Origin: Mycolicibacterium komanii
GTDB taxonomy: Bacteria; Actinomycetota; Actinomycetes; Mycobacteriales; Mycobacteriaceae
Reading direction: 5' to 3'
DNA length: 47,766 nt
NCBI RefSeq assembly: GCF_001050035.1
Contig: NZ_CVTA01000024.1
Coordinates: 1-47,766, forward strand
In this document: positions 28,483 to 37,571 of the stretch, piece after piece
How the letters are laid out: the number at the start of each line of letters is the position of its first letter
Numbering within the stretch: the stretch's first letter is position 1
The notes under the pieces: model-generated
Databases searched by the model: none
What the model was told of the DNA's origin: nothing
The model's input: the letters and a program-made list of their open reading frames with translations, nothing else
Program-made: the position numbers and the translations under genes

Positions 28483-28785
28483 GTGTCCGCCAGTCAGGAT
28501 GAAATCATTGCCGGTCTCGCCGAGATCATCGAAGAGGTCACCGGTATCGAGCCGTCCGAGGTAACCCCGGAGAAGAGCTTCGTCGACGACCTGGACATCG
28601 ACTCGCTGTCGATGGTCGAGATCGCCGTGCAGACCGAGGACAAGTACGGCGTGAAGATCCCGGACGAGGATCTCGCCGGTCTGCGCACCGTCGGTGACGT
28701 CGTCACCTACATCCAGAAGCTCGAGGAAGAGAACCCCGAAGCGGCCGCGGCCATCCGCGCGCAGATCGAAGCCGATCGGGCATGA
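28483..28785 (+). CDS. acpM: meromycolate extension acyl carrier protein AcpM
   Basis: A 100-residue acyl carrier protein. The phosphopantetheine site is Ser41 in D-I-D-S-L-S, as in M. tuberculosis AcpM. The C-terminal extension beyond about residue 80 (E-E-N-P-E-A and an Ala-rich helix) distinguishes it from the usual 78-residue ACP. It carries growing meromycolate chains for KasA and KasB. A GAAGGAG ribosome binding site lies 6 nt before the GTG. It overlaps kasA by 4 bp (ATGA), so expression is coupled. Confidence 0.95.
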   Translation: MSASQDEIIAGLAEIIEEVTGIEPSEVTPEKSFVDDLDIDSLSMVEIAVQTEDKYGVKIPDEDLAGLRTVGDVVTYIQKLEEENPEAAAAIRAQIEADRA

Positions 28786-30032
28786 GTAGACCTTCCACTG
28801 CTAACGGCGGTTTCCCGAACGTCGTCGTGACCGCCGTCACGGCGACCACGTCGGTCGCGGCGGACATCGAGAGCACGTGGAAGGGCCTGCTGGCCGGCGA
28901 AAGCGGCATCCGCGTCCTCGAGGATGAGTTCGTCACCAAGTGGGACCTTCCGGTCCGCATCGGTGGTCACCTCGTCGACTCGATCGATGACCACATGACG
29001 CGACTGGACATGCGACGGATGTCGTATGTCCAGCGCATGGCCAAGTACCTCAGTGGCCAGCTCTGGGAGACCGCGGGCACGCCCGAGGTCGATCCGGATC
29101 GCTTCGCCGTGGTCGTCGGCACCGGTCTGGGTGGCGGCGAGAAGATCGTCGAGACCTACGACGCGATGAACGAGGGCGGCCCCCGCAAGGTGTCGCCGCT
29201 CGCCGTGCAGATGATCATGCCGAACGGTGCGGCCGCGGTGATCGGTCTGCAGCTGGGCGCCCGGGCCGGGGTCATCACCCCGGTCTCGGCGTGTTCGTCG
29301 GGCTCGGAGGCCATCGCCCACGGTTGGCGTCAGATCGTCATGGGTGACGCCGACATCGCGGTCGTCGGTGGCGTCGAGGGCGGAATCGAAGCGCTGCCGA
29401 TCGCGGCGTTCTCGATGATGCGCGCGATGTCGACCAAGAACGAGGATCCCGAGGGCGCCTCGCGGCCGTTCGACAAGAACCGTGACGGCTTCGTCTTCGG
29501 CGAGGCCGGCGCGCTCATGATCATCGAGACCGAGGAGCACGCCAAGGCTCGCGGCGCCAAGCCGTTGGCCCGGCTGATGGGTGCGGGCATCACGTCCGAT
29601 GCCTTCCACATGGTTGCTCCGGCGTCCGACGGTCTTCGGGCCGGCCAGGCGATGAAGCGTGCCATGGAGACCGCGGGCCTCGAGCCCAAGGACATCCAGC
29701 ACGTCAACGCCCACGCCACGGCCACGTCGATCGGTGACGTCGCCGAGGCCAACGCGATTCGGTCGGCCGGAGTGGAGCACGCGGCGGTCTATGCACCGAA
29801 GTCGGCGCTCGGTCACTCCATCGGAGCGGTCGGTGCGTTGGAGTCGGCCCTGACCGTGCTCGCGCTGCGTGACGGCGTCATTCCGCCGACACTGAACTAC
29901 GAGACGCCCGATCCTGAGATCAATCTCGATGTGGTTGCAGGCGAGCCTCGTTATGGCGACTTCCAGTACGCCATCAACAACTCGTTCGGCTTCGGCGGAC
30001 ACAATGTCGCCCTGGCCTTCGGGCGTTACTGA
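28782..30032 (+). CDS. kasA: beta-ketoacyl-ACP synthase KasA
   Basis: A 416-residue thiolase-fold condensing enzyme. The catalytic triad is visible: Cys171 in V-S-A-C-S-S-G, a His in H-V-N-A-H-A-T (about 311), and a His in S-A-L-G-H-S-I-G (about 345). The Cys position equals that in M. tuberculosis KasA. It performs the earlier elongation rounds of meromycolate synthesis with malonyl-AcpM. It is translationally coupled to acpM. A paralogue, kasB, follows after 23 bp. Confidence 0.97.
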   Translation: MSRPSTANGGFPNVVVTAVTATTSVAADIESTWKGLLAGESGIRVLEDEFVTKWDLPVRIGGHLVDSIDDHMTRLDMRRMSYVQRMAKYLSGQLWETAGTPEVDPDRFAVVVGTGLGGGEKIVETYDAMNEGGPRKVSPLAVQMIMPNGAAAVIGLQLGARAGVITPVSACSSGSEAIAHGWRQIVMGDADIAVVGGVEGGIEALPIAAFSMMRAMSTKNEDPEGASRPFDKNRDGFVFGEAGALMIIETEEHAKARGAKPLARLMGAGITSDAFHMVAPASDGLRAGQAMKRAMETAGLEPKDIQHVNAHATATSIGDVAEANAIRSAGVEHAAVYAPKSALGHSIGAVGALESALTVLALRDGVIPPTLNYETPDPEINLDVVAGEPRYGDFQYAINNSFGFGGHNVALAFGRY

Positions 30033-30055
30033 GCGGAAGGAACTCCTCAGCAGTA

Positions 30056-31309
30056 ATGGCAGGGTTATCGACGGGGGCCGGTTTCCCCAACGTCGTCGTC
30101 ACGGGTATCGCCATGACGACCGCCCTGGCCACCAGCGCGGACGACACCTTCAAGAAGCTGCTGGACGGCCAGAGCGGCATCCGCAAGCTCGAGGACCCGT
30201 TCGTCGAGGAGTATGACCTGCCGGTTCGCATCGGCGGTCATCTCCTCGAGGATTTCGACCATGAGCTGACGCGGGTGGAACTGCGTCGGCTGTCGTATCT
30301 GCAGAAGATGTCGATTGTGCTGGGCCGGCGGGTCTGGGAGAACGCCGGCACCCCCGAGGTGGATCCGAAGCGACTGATGGTGTCGATCGGCACCGGCATG
30401 GGCTCCACCGAGGAGCTGGTGTTCAGCTACGACAACATGCGCTCCAAGGGCCTGAAAGCGGTTTCGCCGCTGGCCGTTCAGATGTACATGCCCAATGCCG
30501 CCGCCGCCGCGGTGGGATTGGAACGCCAGGCCCGCGCCGGGGTGGTCACCCCGGTGTCGGCCTGCGCATCGGGTTCGGAGGGCATCGCGCACGCCTGGCG
30601 CAACATCGTGCTCGGCGAGGCCGACATCGCGATCTGCGGCGGGGTTGAGACGAAGATCGAGGCGGTCCCGATCGCGGGATTCGCCCAGATGCGAATCGTG
30701 TTGTCCACCACCAACGACGACCCGGCCGGCGCATGCCGGCCGTTCGACAAGGACCGTAACGGGTTCGTGTTCGGCGAGGGCGGTGCGCTGATGGTCATCG
30801 AGACCGAAGAGCACGCCAAGGCCCGCGGCGCGAACATCCTGGCTCGGATCATGGGGGCCAGCATCACCTCGGACGGCTACCACATCGTGGCGCCCGATCC
30901 GAACGGCGAGCAGGCCGGTCATGCGATGACGCGTGCGATCCAGCTCGCCGGGCTGCAGCCCAAAGACATCGACCACGTCAACGCACATGCCACCGGCACC
31001 AGCGTGGGCGACGTGGCCGAGGGCAAGGCGATCAACAATGCGATGGGCGGCCACAAGCCGGCGGTCTACGCACCGAAGGCAGCGCTCGGCCACTCGGTCG
31101 GCGCGGTCGGTGCCGTGGAGTCCATCCTGACCGTTATGGCGTTGCGCGAGGGCATCATTCCGCCGACGCTGAATCTGCGCAACCTCGATCCGGAGATCGA
31201 TCTGGACGTGGTCGCCGGTGAACCGCGGTCGGGTAACTACCAGTACGCGATCAACAATTCGTTCGGATTCGGTGGGCACAACGTCGCGCTCGCTTTCGGG
31301 AAGTACTGA
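30056..31309 (+). CDS. kasB: beta-ketoacyl-ACP synthase KasB
   Basis: A 417-residue paralogue of KasA with the same triad: Cys170 in V-S-A-C-A-S-G, a His in H-V-N-A-H-A-T-G-T, and a His in A-A-L-G-H-S-V-G. In mycobacteria KasB carries chains to full meromycolate length and affects acid-fastness. The order after kasA fits the kasB assignment. Tandem duplication of an ancestral condensing enzyme gene is evident from near-identical motifs along the whole length. GGAAGGA lies about 13 nt before the ATG. Confidence 0.96.
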   Translation: MAGLSTGAGFPNVVVTGIAMTTALATSADDTFKKLLDGQSGIRKLEDPFVEEYDLPVRIGGHLLEDFDHELTRVELRRLSYLQKMSIVLGRRVWENAGTPEVDPKRLMVSIGTGMGSTEELVFSYDNMRSKGLKAVSPLAVQMYMPNAAAAAVGLERQARAGVVTPVSACASGSEGIAHAWRNIVLGEADIAICGGVETKIEAVPIAGFAQMRIVLSTTNDDPAGACRPFDKDRNGFVFGEGGALMVIETEEHAKARGANILARIMGASITSDGYHIVAPDPNGEQAGHAMTRAIQLAGLQPKDIDHVNAHATGTSVGDVAEGKAINNAMGGHKPAVYAPKAALGHSVGAVGAVESILTVMALREGIIPPTLNLRNLDPEIDLDVVAGEPRSGNYQYAINNSFGFGGHNVALAFGKY

Positions 31310-31345
31310 CACTCCCCCGGAATCCAGCGCTACAGGAGGAATTGA

Positions 31346-32770
31346 ATGACGACCATGGCGCCCGAGACAGTCGGTGAATCGCTCGACCCTCGAGACCCGT
31401 TGCTGCGTCTGAGCACCTTCTTCGACGACGGCAGTGTCGAGTTGCTGCACGAGCGTGACCGTTCGGGCGTCCTCGCCGCCGCCGGAACCGTCAACGGGGT
31501 GCGCACCATCGCGTTCTGCACCGACGGCACCGTCATGGGTGGCGCCATGGGCGTCGAGGGGTGTGCCCATATCGTCAACGCATACGACCAGGCCATCGAG
31601 GAGCAGAGCCCGATCGTGGGCATCTGGCACTCGGGTGGCGCCCGGCTCGCCGAGGGCGTCAAGGCGCTGCACGCGGTCGGCCTGGTCTTCGAGGCGATGA
31701 TTCGCGCGTCGGGTTACGTCCCCCAGATCTCGGTGGTCGTCGGCTTCGCCGCCGGCGGCGCGGCCTACGGACCCGCCCTCACCGACGTGATCGTGATGGC
31801 GCCTGAGAGCCGGGTCTTCGTGACCGGCCCCGACGTGGTGCGCAGTGTCACCGGCGAGGACGTCGACATGGCGTCGCTCGGCGGCCCCGACACCCACCAC
31901 AAGAAGTCCGGTGTGTGCCACATCGTCGCCGACGACGAGCTCGACGCCTACGAGCGCGGCCGCAGGCTGGTCGGATTGTTCTGCCAGCAGGGCCATTTCG
32001 ACCGGGCCAAGGCCGAGGCGGGCGACACCGACCTGCACGCGCTGCTTCCGGCGTCGGCGCGACGCGCCTACGACGTGCACCCGCTGGTCGAGGCGCTGCT
32101 CGACGAGGGTGTCCCGTTCGAGGAGTTCCAGGCCAAGTGGGCGCCGTCGATCGTCATCGGCCTGGGCCGGCTGTCCGGCCGCTCCGTCGGCGTGATCGCG
32201 AACAACCCGCTGCGCCTCGGCGGCTGCCTGAACTCCGAAAGCGCCGAGAAGGCAGCGCGATTCGTGCGCCTGTGCGACGCGTTCGGCATCCCGATCATCA
32301 ACGTCGTCGACGTTCCCGGCTACCTGCCCGGTGTGGATCAGGAGTGGGGCGGCGTCGTGCGCCGCGGAGCCAAGCTGCTGCACGCGTTCGGTGAGTGCTC
32401 GGTCCCGCGCGTCACGCTGGTGACCCGCAAGATCTACGGCGGCGCCTACATCGCGATGAACTCCCGCTCGCTGGGCGCGACGAAGGTCTACGCGTGGCCG
32501 GACGCCGAGGTCGCGGTCATGGGCGCCAAGGCCGCGGTCGGCATCCTGCACAAGAAGAAGCTGGCCGCCGTCGAGGATCCCGCCGAGCGCGAGGCGCTGC
32601 ACGAGGAGTTGGCCGTCGAGCACGAGAAGATCGCGGGCGGAGTCGATTCCGCGATCGAGATCGGTGTCGTCGACGAGAAGATCGACCCCGCGCACACCCG
32701 CAGCAAGCTGACCCAGGCGCTGGCGGAGGCACCGGCGCGCCGCGGCCGGCACAAGAACATCCCGCTGTAA
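31346..32770 (+). CDS. accD6: acyl-CoA carboxylase beta subunit AccD6
   Basis: A 474-residue carboxyltransferase subunit. Two crotonase-like halves are seen: the N-terminal half has W-H-S-G-G-A-R and G-F-A-A-G-G-A-A-Y-G-P, and the C-terminal half has D-V-P-G-Y-L-P-G and a late K-I-Y-G-G-A-Y-I-A-M. It makes malonyl-CoA for FabD together with a biotinylated alpha subunit encoded elsewhere. AGGAGG lies 7 nt before the ATG, 36 bp after kasB. It ends the FAS-II operon and is followed by a strong inverted repeat shared with glpD. Confidence 0.95.
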   Translation: MTTMAPETVGESLDPRDPLLRLSTFFDDGSVELLHERDRSGVLAAAGTVNGVRTIAFCTDGTVMGGAMGVEGCAHIVNAYDQAIEEQSPIVGIWHSGGARLAEGVKALHAVGLVFEAMIRASGYVPQISVVVGFAAGGAAYGPALTDVIVMAPESRVFVTGPDVVRSVTGEDVDMASLGGPDTHHKKSGVCHIVADDELDAYERGRRLVGLFCQQGHFDRAKAEAGDTDLHALLPASARRAYDVHPLVEALLDEGVPFEEFQAKWAPSIVIGLGRLSGRSVGVIANNPLRLGGCLNSESAEKAARFVRLCDAFGIPIINVVDVPGYLPGVDQEWGGVVRRGAKLLHAFGECSVPRVTLVTRKIYGGAYIAMNSRSLGATKVYAWPDAEVAVMGAKAAVGILHKKKLAAVEDPAEREALHEELAVEHEKIAGGVDSAIEIGVVDEKIDPAHTRSKLTQALAEAPARRGRHKNIPL

Positions 32771-32776
32771 TTGTGA

Positions 32777-32821
32777 TTTCGGTGCGCTACCAGTCGCTCG
32801 GCGATAGTTAGCGCACCGAAA
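32777..32821. terminator. bidirectional terminator-like inverted repeat between accD6 and glpD
   Basis: A perfect 13-bp inverted repeat (arms 32777-32789 and 32809-32821, T-T-T-C-G-G-T-G-C-G-C-T-A and its complement) flanks a 19-nt loop. It sits between two convergent genes and overlaps the last codons and stop of glpD. The arms are strong enough to stop both transcripts, although the U-run is short (TTT on either strand). It could also be a dispersed REP-like element. Confidence 0.7.
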
Positions 32822-34346
32822 CCGCGAATTCCTCGGCCGTGGCCACCACCCGCTCACGGTCGGCCTCGACCAGCCCGATGCGGGTGCGACGGTCCACGAT
32901 GTCGTCGACGGTCAACGCGCCCTCGTGGCTGACGGCGTACTCGAACTCCGCGCGGATGACGTCGATTCCGTCGGCGACCGGTTCGGTCGGCCGCTCACAA
33001 CCGGCGGCGGCGATCACGTTAGGTGCCTCGGCGCCGAATCGGGCCACCAGCGAACCGGGCAACTCTGCCGGATGCCGCAGCGTGGCAACGGGATTCGATG
33101 GCGCGCCCACCAGCGGCAGGTTGCGGGTGCGGCAGTGGGTCGCGCTCAGCCCGCGCAATTCGATCGCGCGGTCGAGCACGTCCTCCGCCATGAAGCGGTA
33201 TTCGGTCAGCTTGCCGCCGATGACGCTGATGACCCCGGAGGGTGATTCGACCACCGCATGTTCGCGCGACACGTCGGCCGTGCGGCCTGCGCCGGTGTCG
33301 ATCAACGGGCGCAGCCCCGCGTAGGCGCCGATGACGTCGGATGGGCGCAGCGCGACGTCGAGGGCGGTGTTCACCGTGTCGAGCAAGAACGTGACCTCGT
33401 CGTCCGTTGGTTGCGGCACGTCGGGGATCGCGCCGGGCGCGTCCTCGTCGGTAAGCCCGAGGTACACCCGGCCCAGCTGTTCGGGCATCGCGAAGACGAA
33501 ACGATTGACCTCGCCGGGAATCGGGATCGTAAGCGCGGCAACCGGATTGCCGAACGCCGCCGCGTCGAACACCAGATGCGTTCCGCGGCTGGGTCGCAGC
33601 TTGATCGACTGGTCCACCTCCCCCGCCCACACTCCGGACGCGTTGATCACCGCACGCGCGGCGACGTCGAACGACTCACCCGTCAAGTGATCGGTCAGCC
33701 GAACCGACGTCCCGGTGGCCTGCGACGCCTCCACCCGCGTCAGCACCCGGGCGCCGTGCTGGGCGGCCGTCCGCGCCACCGCGGTGACCAGGCGGGCGTC
33801 GTCGATCAACTGCCCGTCGTAGGCCAAGAACGCGCCGTCGAGACCGTCGCGCCGCACGGTGGGCGCCAACTCGACGGCTCGCCGCGCGTCGATCCGCCGC
33901 GAGCGGGGCAGCACCGACGCCGGCGTGCCAGCGAGCTTGCGCAGCCCGTCTCCGGCGGCGAAGCCGAACCGCACCAGCGCCCGCGACGCGGGATTCATCG
34001 ACGGGAGCAGCGGGACCAGCTGCGGCATGGCCTTGGCCAGATGAGGTGCGTTGCGGGTCATCAGGATTCCGCGTTCGACGGCGCTGCGCCGGGCGATGCC
34101 GACGTTGCCCGTGGCCAGGTAGCGCAGCCCGCCGTGGACGAGCTTGGAACTCCACCGGCTGGTGCCGAACGCCAGGTCGTGCTTCTCGACGAGCACGACG
34201 CGCAACCCGCGGGTCGCGGCGTCCAGCGCGATGCCGGTTCCGGTGATGCCGCCGCCGATGACGAGGACGTCGATGCGCTCGCCCTCGGCCAGCGCCGCGA
34301 GTTCGGTGGCGCGGCGGGCGGCGTTCAATGCCGTCGAGCCGGTCAC
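32808..34346 (-). CDS. glpD: glycerol-3-phosphate dehydrogenase (FAD-dependent) GlpD
   Basis: A 512-residue flavoprotein that oxidises glycerol-3-phosphate to dihydroxyacetone phosphate at the membrane and feeds electrons to quinones. The FAD motif V-I-G-G-G-I-T-G-T-G is near residue 25, with V-L-V-E-K-H-D-L-A-F-G-T-S-x-W-S-S-K-L-V-H-G-G-L downstream. A C-terminal DAO_C domain is present. The GTG at 34346 overlaps the TetR stop as GTGA and gives a length close to M. tuberculosis GlpD1; the longer open frame is antisense artefact. It is probably cotranscribed with the TetR gene. Confidence 0.93.
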   Translation of the reverse strand: MTGSTALNAARRATELAALAEGERIDVLVIGGGITGTGIALDAATRGLRVVLVEKHDLAFGTSRWSSKLVHGGLRYLATGNVGIARRSAVERGILMTRNAPHLAKAMPQLVPLLPSMNPASRALVRFGFAAGDGLRKLAGTPASVLPRSRRIDARRAVELAPTVRRDGLDGAFLAYDGQLIDDARLVTAVARTAAQHGARVLTRVEASQATGTSVRLTDHLTGESFDVAARAVINASGVWAGEVDQSIKLRPSRGTHLVFDAAAFGNPVAALTIPIPGEVNRFVFAMPEQLGRVYLGLTDEDAPGAIPDVPQPTDDEVTFLLDTVNTALDVALRPSDVIGAYAGLRPLIDTGAGRTADVSREHAVVESPSGVISVIGGKLTEYRFMAEDVLDRAIELRGLSATHCRTRNLPLVGAPSNPVATLRHPAELPGSLVARFGAEAPNVIAAAGCERPTEPVADGIDVIRAEFEYAVSHEGALTVDDIVDRRTRIGLVEADRERVVATAEEFAVSVR

Positions 34347-34921
34347 GGCGCCAGGTATCCGTTCAGGGCCCGCGCCAACTCGGCGTTGAGCGCGTCCCGG
34401 TCCAGGAACTTCTCGACCATTTGCGCCGACTGGATCGTCGACTGCGTGATGAGCAGGCACATCGCGCCCATCTGCTGCGGATCGCCGGCCCGCACGCTGC
34501 CGTCGTCCTGGGCCGATTTGATCGCGTGGGCGAGCGCGTCGACCAGGATCATCTGGCTCGTGCCCAGCCGGTCGGCGATGTAGACCATCGCGAACTCGGG
34601 CGCATCGTGCAGCACCGACATGACGACCTCGTCGTTGCGCAGATGCTCGGCCACCGCGACCACGCGTTCGACCAATGCCGCGCGGCCGACCCCGACGTCC
34701 GGGATCGCATCGAGCACGCCGGCGATACGGGACGTCATCAGAGCCGCGAGCACGCCGTTGGTGTCCGACCACCGGCGATAGATCGTCGGTCGGCTCATCC
34801 GCGCACGACGCGCGATCTCGGTCAGCGTCACCCGTTTGACGCCGACGGCCAGCACGCACGCCGCGGCGGCCTCGAGGACTCGGTCCTCGACCGACAGCTC
34901 TGAGTTACGGATTGACGACAT
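34343..34921 (-). CDS. TetR-family transcriptional regulator (Rv2250c-type)
   Basis: A 192-residue TetR regulator. The N-terminal helix-turn-helix (about residues 12-60) shows V-T-L-T-E-I-A-R-R-A-R-M-S-R-P-T-I-Y-R-R-W. The C-terminal ligand domain has no recognised specificity. It likely represses its own operon (with glpD) and the divergent AgpS-like gene; their starts are 17 bp apart around a dyad. The ATG at 34921 is the only start that fits the fold. A TACAGT hexamer 7 nt before it suggests a leaderless mRNA. Confidence 0.88.
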   Translation of the reverse strand: MSSIRNSELSVEDRVLEAAAACVLAVGVKRVTLTEIARRARMSRPTIYRRWSDTNGVLAALMTSRIAGVLDAIPDVGVGRAALVERVVAVAEHLRNDEVVMSVLHDAPEFAMVYIADRLGTSQMILVDALAHAIKSAQDDGSVRAGDPQQMGAMCLLITQSTIQSAQMVEKFLDRDALNAELARALNGYLAP

Positions 34922-34940
34922 ATGTAATACTGTAACGCAT
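34922..34940. promoter_or_regulatory. overlapping divergent promoters and candidate TetR operator
   Basis: The 17-bp gap holds a 19-bp dyad of the form ATG-N3-TAC-N-GTA-N3-CAT, so symmetric that each end forms part of a start region. It contains a -10-like TACTGT 5 nt before the plus-strand ATG at 34939 and TACAGT 7 nt before the minus-strand ATG at 34921. Binding of the TetR protein here would block both promoters; this is inferred. Confidence 0.5.
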
Positions 34941-36561
34941 GACGCGTCCCGATGCTCGGCAGACCACCCTCCAACCCCCGATGAAGTGGAACGCTTGGGG
35001 CGATCCGGCCGAGGCGAAACCGCTCTCCGACGGCATCCGGGCGCTGCTCGAACAGGCGCTCGGGGTCGAGGCGTCGGCCCGTGAAGAGCTCCAGGCCGAG
35101 CAGGTGCGGTTGCGGCCGTCGGCGCTGACCGACGAGGACCGAGACGCGCTGGCCGCCATCGTCGGCCCGGGGCACTGCCGCGCCGACGACCAGGGCCGGC
35201 TGCTGCGGGCCGGCGGCAAGTCCACGCTCGACCTGCTGCGCCGCCGCGACCCCGGCGAACAGGACGCGCCCGATGCGGTCGTGCTGCCCGGTGATGAGGA
35301 CGAGATCGGCGCGATCCTGCGCTTCTGCAGCGAGCACCGTATCGCGGTCGTTCCCTTCGGCGGCGGCACCAGCGTCGTCGGCGGACTGGACCCGATCCGC
35401 GGCGAGTTCCGCGCGGTGATCTCGCTGGACCTGCGTCGCCTCGACAAACTGCATTTCCTCGACGAGGTGTCCGGCGAGGCCGAACTCGGCGCGGGACTGA
35501 GCGGACCCGACGCCGAACGCCTGCTCGGCGCACGCGGGTTCTCGCTCGGCCATTTCCCGCAGAGCTTCCAGTTCGCGACCATTGGTGGCTTCGCCGCGAC
35601 CCGGTCGTCGGGCCAGGACTCCGCGGGGTACGGCCGGTTCAACGACATGGTGCGCGGCCTGCGGGCGGTGACGCCGGTCGGCGTGCTGGACCTCGGCAGA
35701 GCCCCCGAGTCGGCCGCCGGACCGGATCTGCGGCAGCTGCTGATCGGGTCGGAGGGCGTGCTGGGCGTCATCACCCGCGTGCGGGTGCGGGTTCATCCGA
35801 TCCCGACCGCCACCCGCTACGAGGCGTGGTCGTTCCCCGACTTCGCCACGGGCGCAGACGCATTGCGCGCAGTCGTACAGACCGGCACCGGCCCCACCGT
35901 GATCCGGCTGTCCGACGAGGCCGAGACCGGGGTGAACCTCGCGACCACCGAGAACATCGGCGAACAGCAGATCACCGGCGGGTGCCTGGCGATCACCGTG
36001 TTCGAGGGCACCGAAGCGCACGTCGCGAGTCGGCATTCGGAGACCCGCGCGGTGTTGGAGGCCGCGGGCGGCATCTCGCTCGGTGAGGAGCCCGCACGCG
36101 CGTGGGAGCACGGTCGGTTCGGCGCGCCGTATCTCCGCGATTCGCTGCTCTCGGCGGGAGCGCTCTGCGAGACGCTGGAAACGGCGACGAACTGGTCCAA
36201 CGTCCCCGCGCTCAAGGCGGCCGTCACCGAGGCGCTGACCAACGCGCTGGCCGAAACCGGCACGCCGGCACTGGTGCTGTGCCACATTTCGCATGTGTAT
36301 CCCACCGGCGCGTCGCTGTACTTCACCGTCGTGGCCGGGCAGCGGGGCAACCCGATCGAGCAGTGGCGCAAGGCGAAAGCCGCGGCGTCCGACGCGATCA
36401 TCCGCACCGGGGCCACCATCACCCACCACCACGCCGTCGGCGCCGACCACCGGCCGTGGATGCGCGACGAGATCGGCGACCTCGGCGTCGCGATCCTTCG
36501 CGCCGTCAAGGACACGCTCGACCCGACCGGAATCCTCAACCCCGGCAAGCTGATCCCATGA
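34939..36561 (+). CDS. FAD-linked oxidase, alkyldihydroxyacetonephosphate synthase-like (Rv2251-type)
   Basis: A 540-residue flavoprotein of the VAO/PCMH family. The FAD-binding segment V-V-P-F-G-G-G-T-S-V-V-G-G-L is near residue 140. The C-terminal cap ends in a catalytic-type H-H-H-A-V-G and L-D-P-T-G-I-L-N-P-G-K. The overall plan resembles AgpS, which makes ether lipids from acyl-dihydroxyacetone phosphate; other D-lactate or glycolate oxidase-like activities are possible. It is translationally coupled (ATGA) to the diacylglycerol-kinase-like gene, so a role in glycerolipid metabolism is plausible. Confidence 0.85.
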   Translation: MTRPDARQTTLQPPMKWNAWGDPAEAKPLSDGIRALLEQALGVEASAREELQAEQVRLRPSALTDEDRDALAAIVGPGHCRADDQGRLLRAGGKSTLDLLRRRDPGEQDAPDAVVLPGDEDEIGAILRFCSEHRIAVVPFGGGTSVVGGLDPIRGEFRAVISLDLRRLDKLHFLDEVSGEAELGAGLSGPDAERLLGARGFSLGHFPQSFQFATIGGFAATRSSGQDSAGYGRFNDMVRGLRAVTPVGVLDLGRAPESAAGPDLRQLLIGSEGVLGVITRVRVRVHPIPTATRYEAWSFPDFATGADALRAVVQTGTGPTVIRLSDEAETGVNLATTENIGEQQITGGCLAITVFEGTEAHVASRHSETRAVLEAAGGISLGEEPARAWEHGRFGAPYLRDSLLSAGALCETLETATNWSNVPALKAAVTEALTNALAETGTPALVLCHISHVYPTGASLYFTVVAGQRGNPIEQWRKAKAAASDAIIRTGATITHHHAVGADHRPWMRDEIGDLGVAILRAVKDTLDPTGILNPGKLIP

Positions 36562-37475
36562 CGGCCGGCGGCCGCATCACGATGCTGACCAACCCCGCCT
36601 CGGGGCACGGCAGCGCACCCCATGCGGCCGAACGCGCTGTCGCGCAGTTCCATCGGCGCGGCGTCGACGTCGTCGCGATCGCCGGCACCGACGCCGGGCA
36701 CGCGCGCACGCTCGTCGAGGGTGCGCTCGACCGCGGGATGGACGCGCTGGTCGTCGTCGGCGGTGACGGCATCATTTCCCTTGCGCTGCAGGTGCTTGCG
36801 CAGACCGACATACCGCTGGGCATCATCCCCGCAGGCACCGGCAACGACCACGCGCGCGAATTCAAGATCCCGACCCGCGATCCCGAGGCCGCCGCCGACG
36901 TCGTCGTCGACGGACTGGCTCAGGGGGCCGCCCGGACCATCGACCTCGGTCACATCCGCGGCGCCGACGGCACGCAGAAGTGGTTCGGCACCGTGATGGC
37001 CGCCGGCTTCGACTCGCTCGTGACCGACCGGACCAACCGGATGCGATGGCCGCACGGCCGCATGCGGTACAACCTCGCGATGGTCGCCGAGTTGTCGCAA
37101 TTGCGGCTCTTACCGTTTCGGCTGTCGTTCGACGGCGAGGAGATGACGACGGAGTTGACGCTGGCCGCGTTCGGCAATACCCGCAGCTACGGCGGTGGCA
37201 TGCGGATCTGCCCCGGCGCGGACCCGACCGACGGTCTGCTCGACGTGACGATGGTGGCGTCGGCGTCGCGCACCCGGCTGATCCGGTTGTTTCCCACTGT
37301 GTTCAAGGGCACCCACATCGACCTCGACGAGGTCCGCACCGCGCGGGCGAAGACCATCACCGTCGACTCCCCCGGCATCAACGCCTACGCCGACGGCGAG
37401 TACATGTGCCCGCTACCGGTCGAGGTGTCGGCCGTCCCCGGCGCGCTTCGGATCCTGGCGCCTCGCCGAACGTGA
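36558..37475 (+). CDS. diacylglycerol kinase-family lipid kinase (Rv2252-type)
   Basis: A 305-residue DAGK_cat-domain protein. The nucleotide-binding core is N-P-A-S-G-H-G near residue 12, V-V-G-G-D-G near 70, and P-A-G-T-G-N-D-H-A near 92. A C-terminal lipid-binding beta domain follows. The M. tuberculosis homologue phosphorylates diacylglycerol and is linked to phosphatidylinositol mannoside synthesis. The start overlaps the upstream flavoprotein stop by 4 bp. It ends 83 bp before the convergent DUF3145 gene and its 29-bp repeat array. Confidence 0.9.
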   Translation: MTAGGRITMLTNPASGHGSAPHAAERAVAQFHRRGVDVVAIAGTDAGHARTLVEGALDRGMDALVVVGGDGIISLALQVLAQTDIPLGIIPAGTGNDHAREFKIPTRDPEAAADVVVDGLAQGAARTIDLGHIRGADGTQKWFGTVMAAGFDSLVTDRTNRMRWPHGRMRYNLAMVAELSQLRLLPFRLSFDGEEMTTELTLAAFGNTRSYGGGMRICPGADPTDGLLDVTMVASASRTRLIRLFPTVFKGTHIDLDEVRTARAKTITVDSPGINAYADGEYMCPLPVEVSAVPGALRILAPRRT

Positions 37476-37529
37476 AACCAGATCGAAGAGTCGGTCGTTT
37501 TTCTTAACTCAGTGCACGCTCGGCGTGTG

Positions 37530-37571
37530 CTACCCGACTCCGTGCTGGATGTCGTCGGCTACCCGACTCCG
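37530..37571 (-). repeat. 29-bp repeat array over the DUF3145 stop codon (1.5 units)
   Basis: On the minus strand, a full 29-bp unit (37571 down to 37543) is followed by the first 13 bases of a second (37542 down to 37530). The full unit forms a 5-bp stem GTCGG/CCGAC around the tetraloop GTAG, which contains the gene's TAG stop. It keeps the C-G-G-A-G-T head and the A-C-G-A-C-A-T-C block of the array at aceE, with stem bases changed in pairs. Confidence 0.85.

Noticed and set aside
30065..32857. A 930-codon open frame antisense to kasB and accD6
   Set aside because: It has a composition typical of antisense frames in high-GC coding DNA and overlaps two certain genes over its whole length.
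34347..34859. N-terminal extension of the glpD frame
   Set aside because: It runs in another frame through the TetR gene; the GTGA overlap at 34343-34346 gives the expected length.
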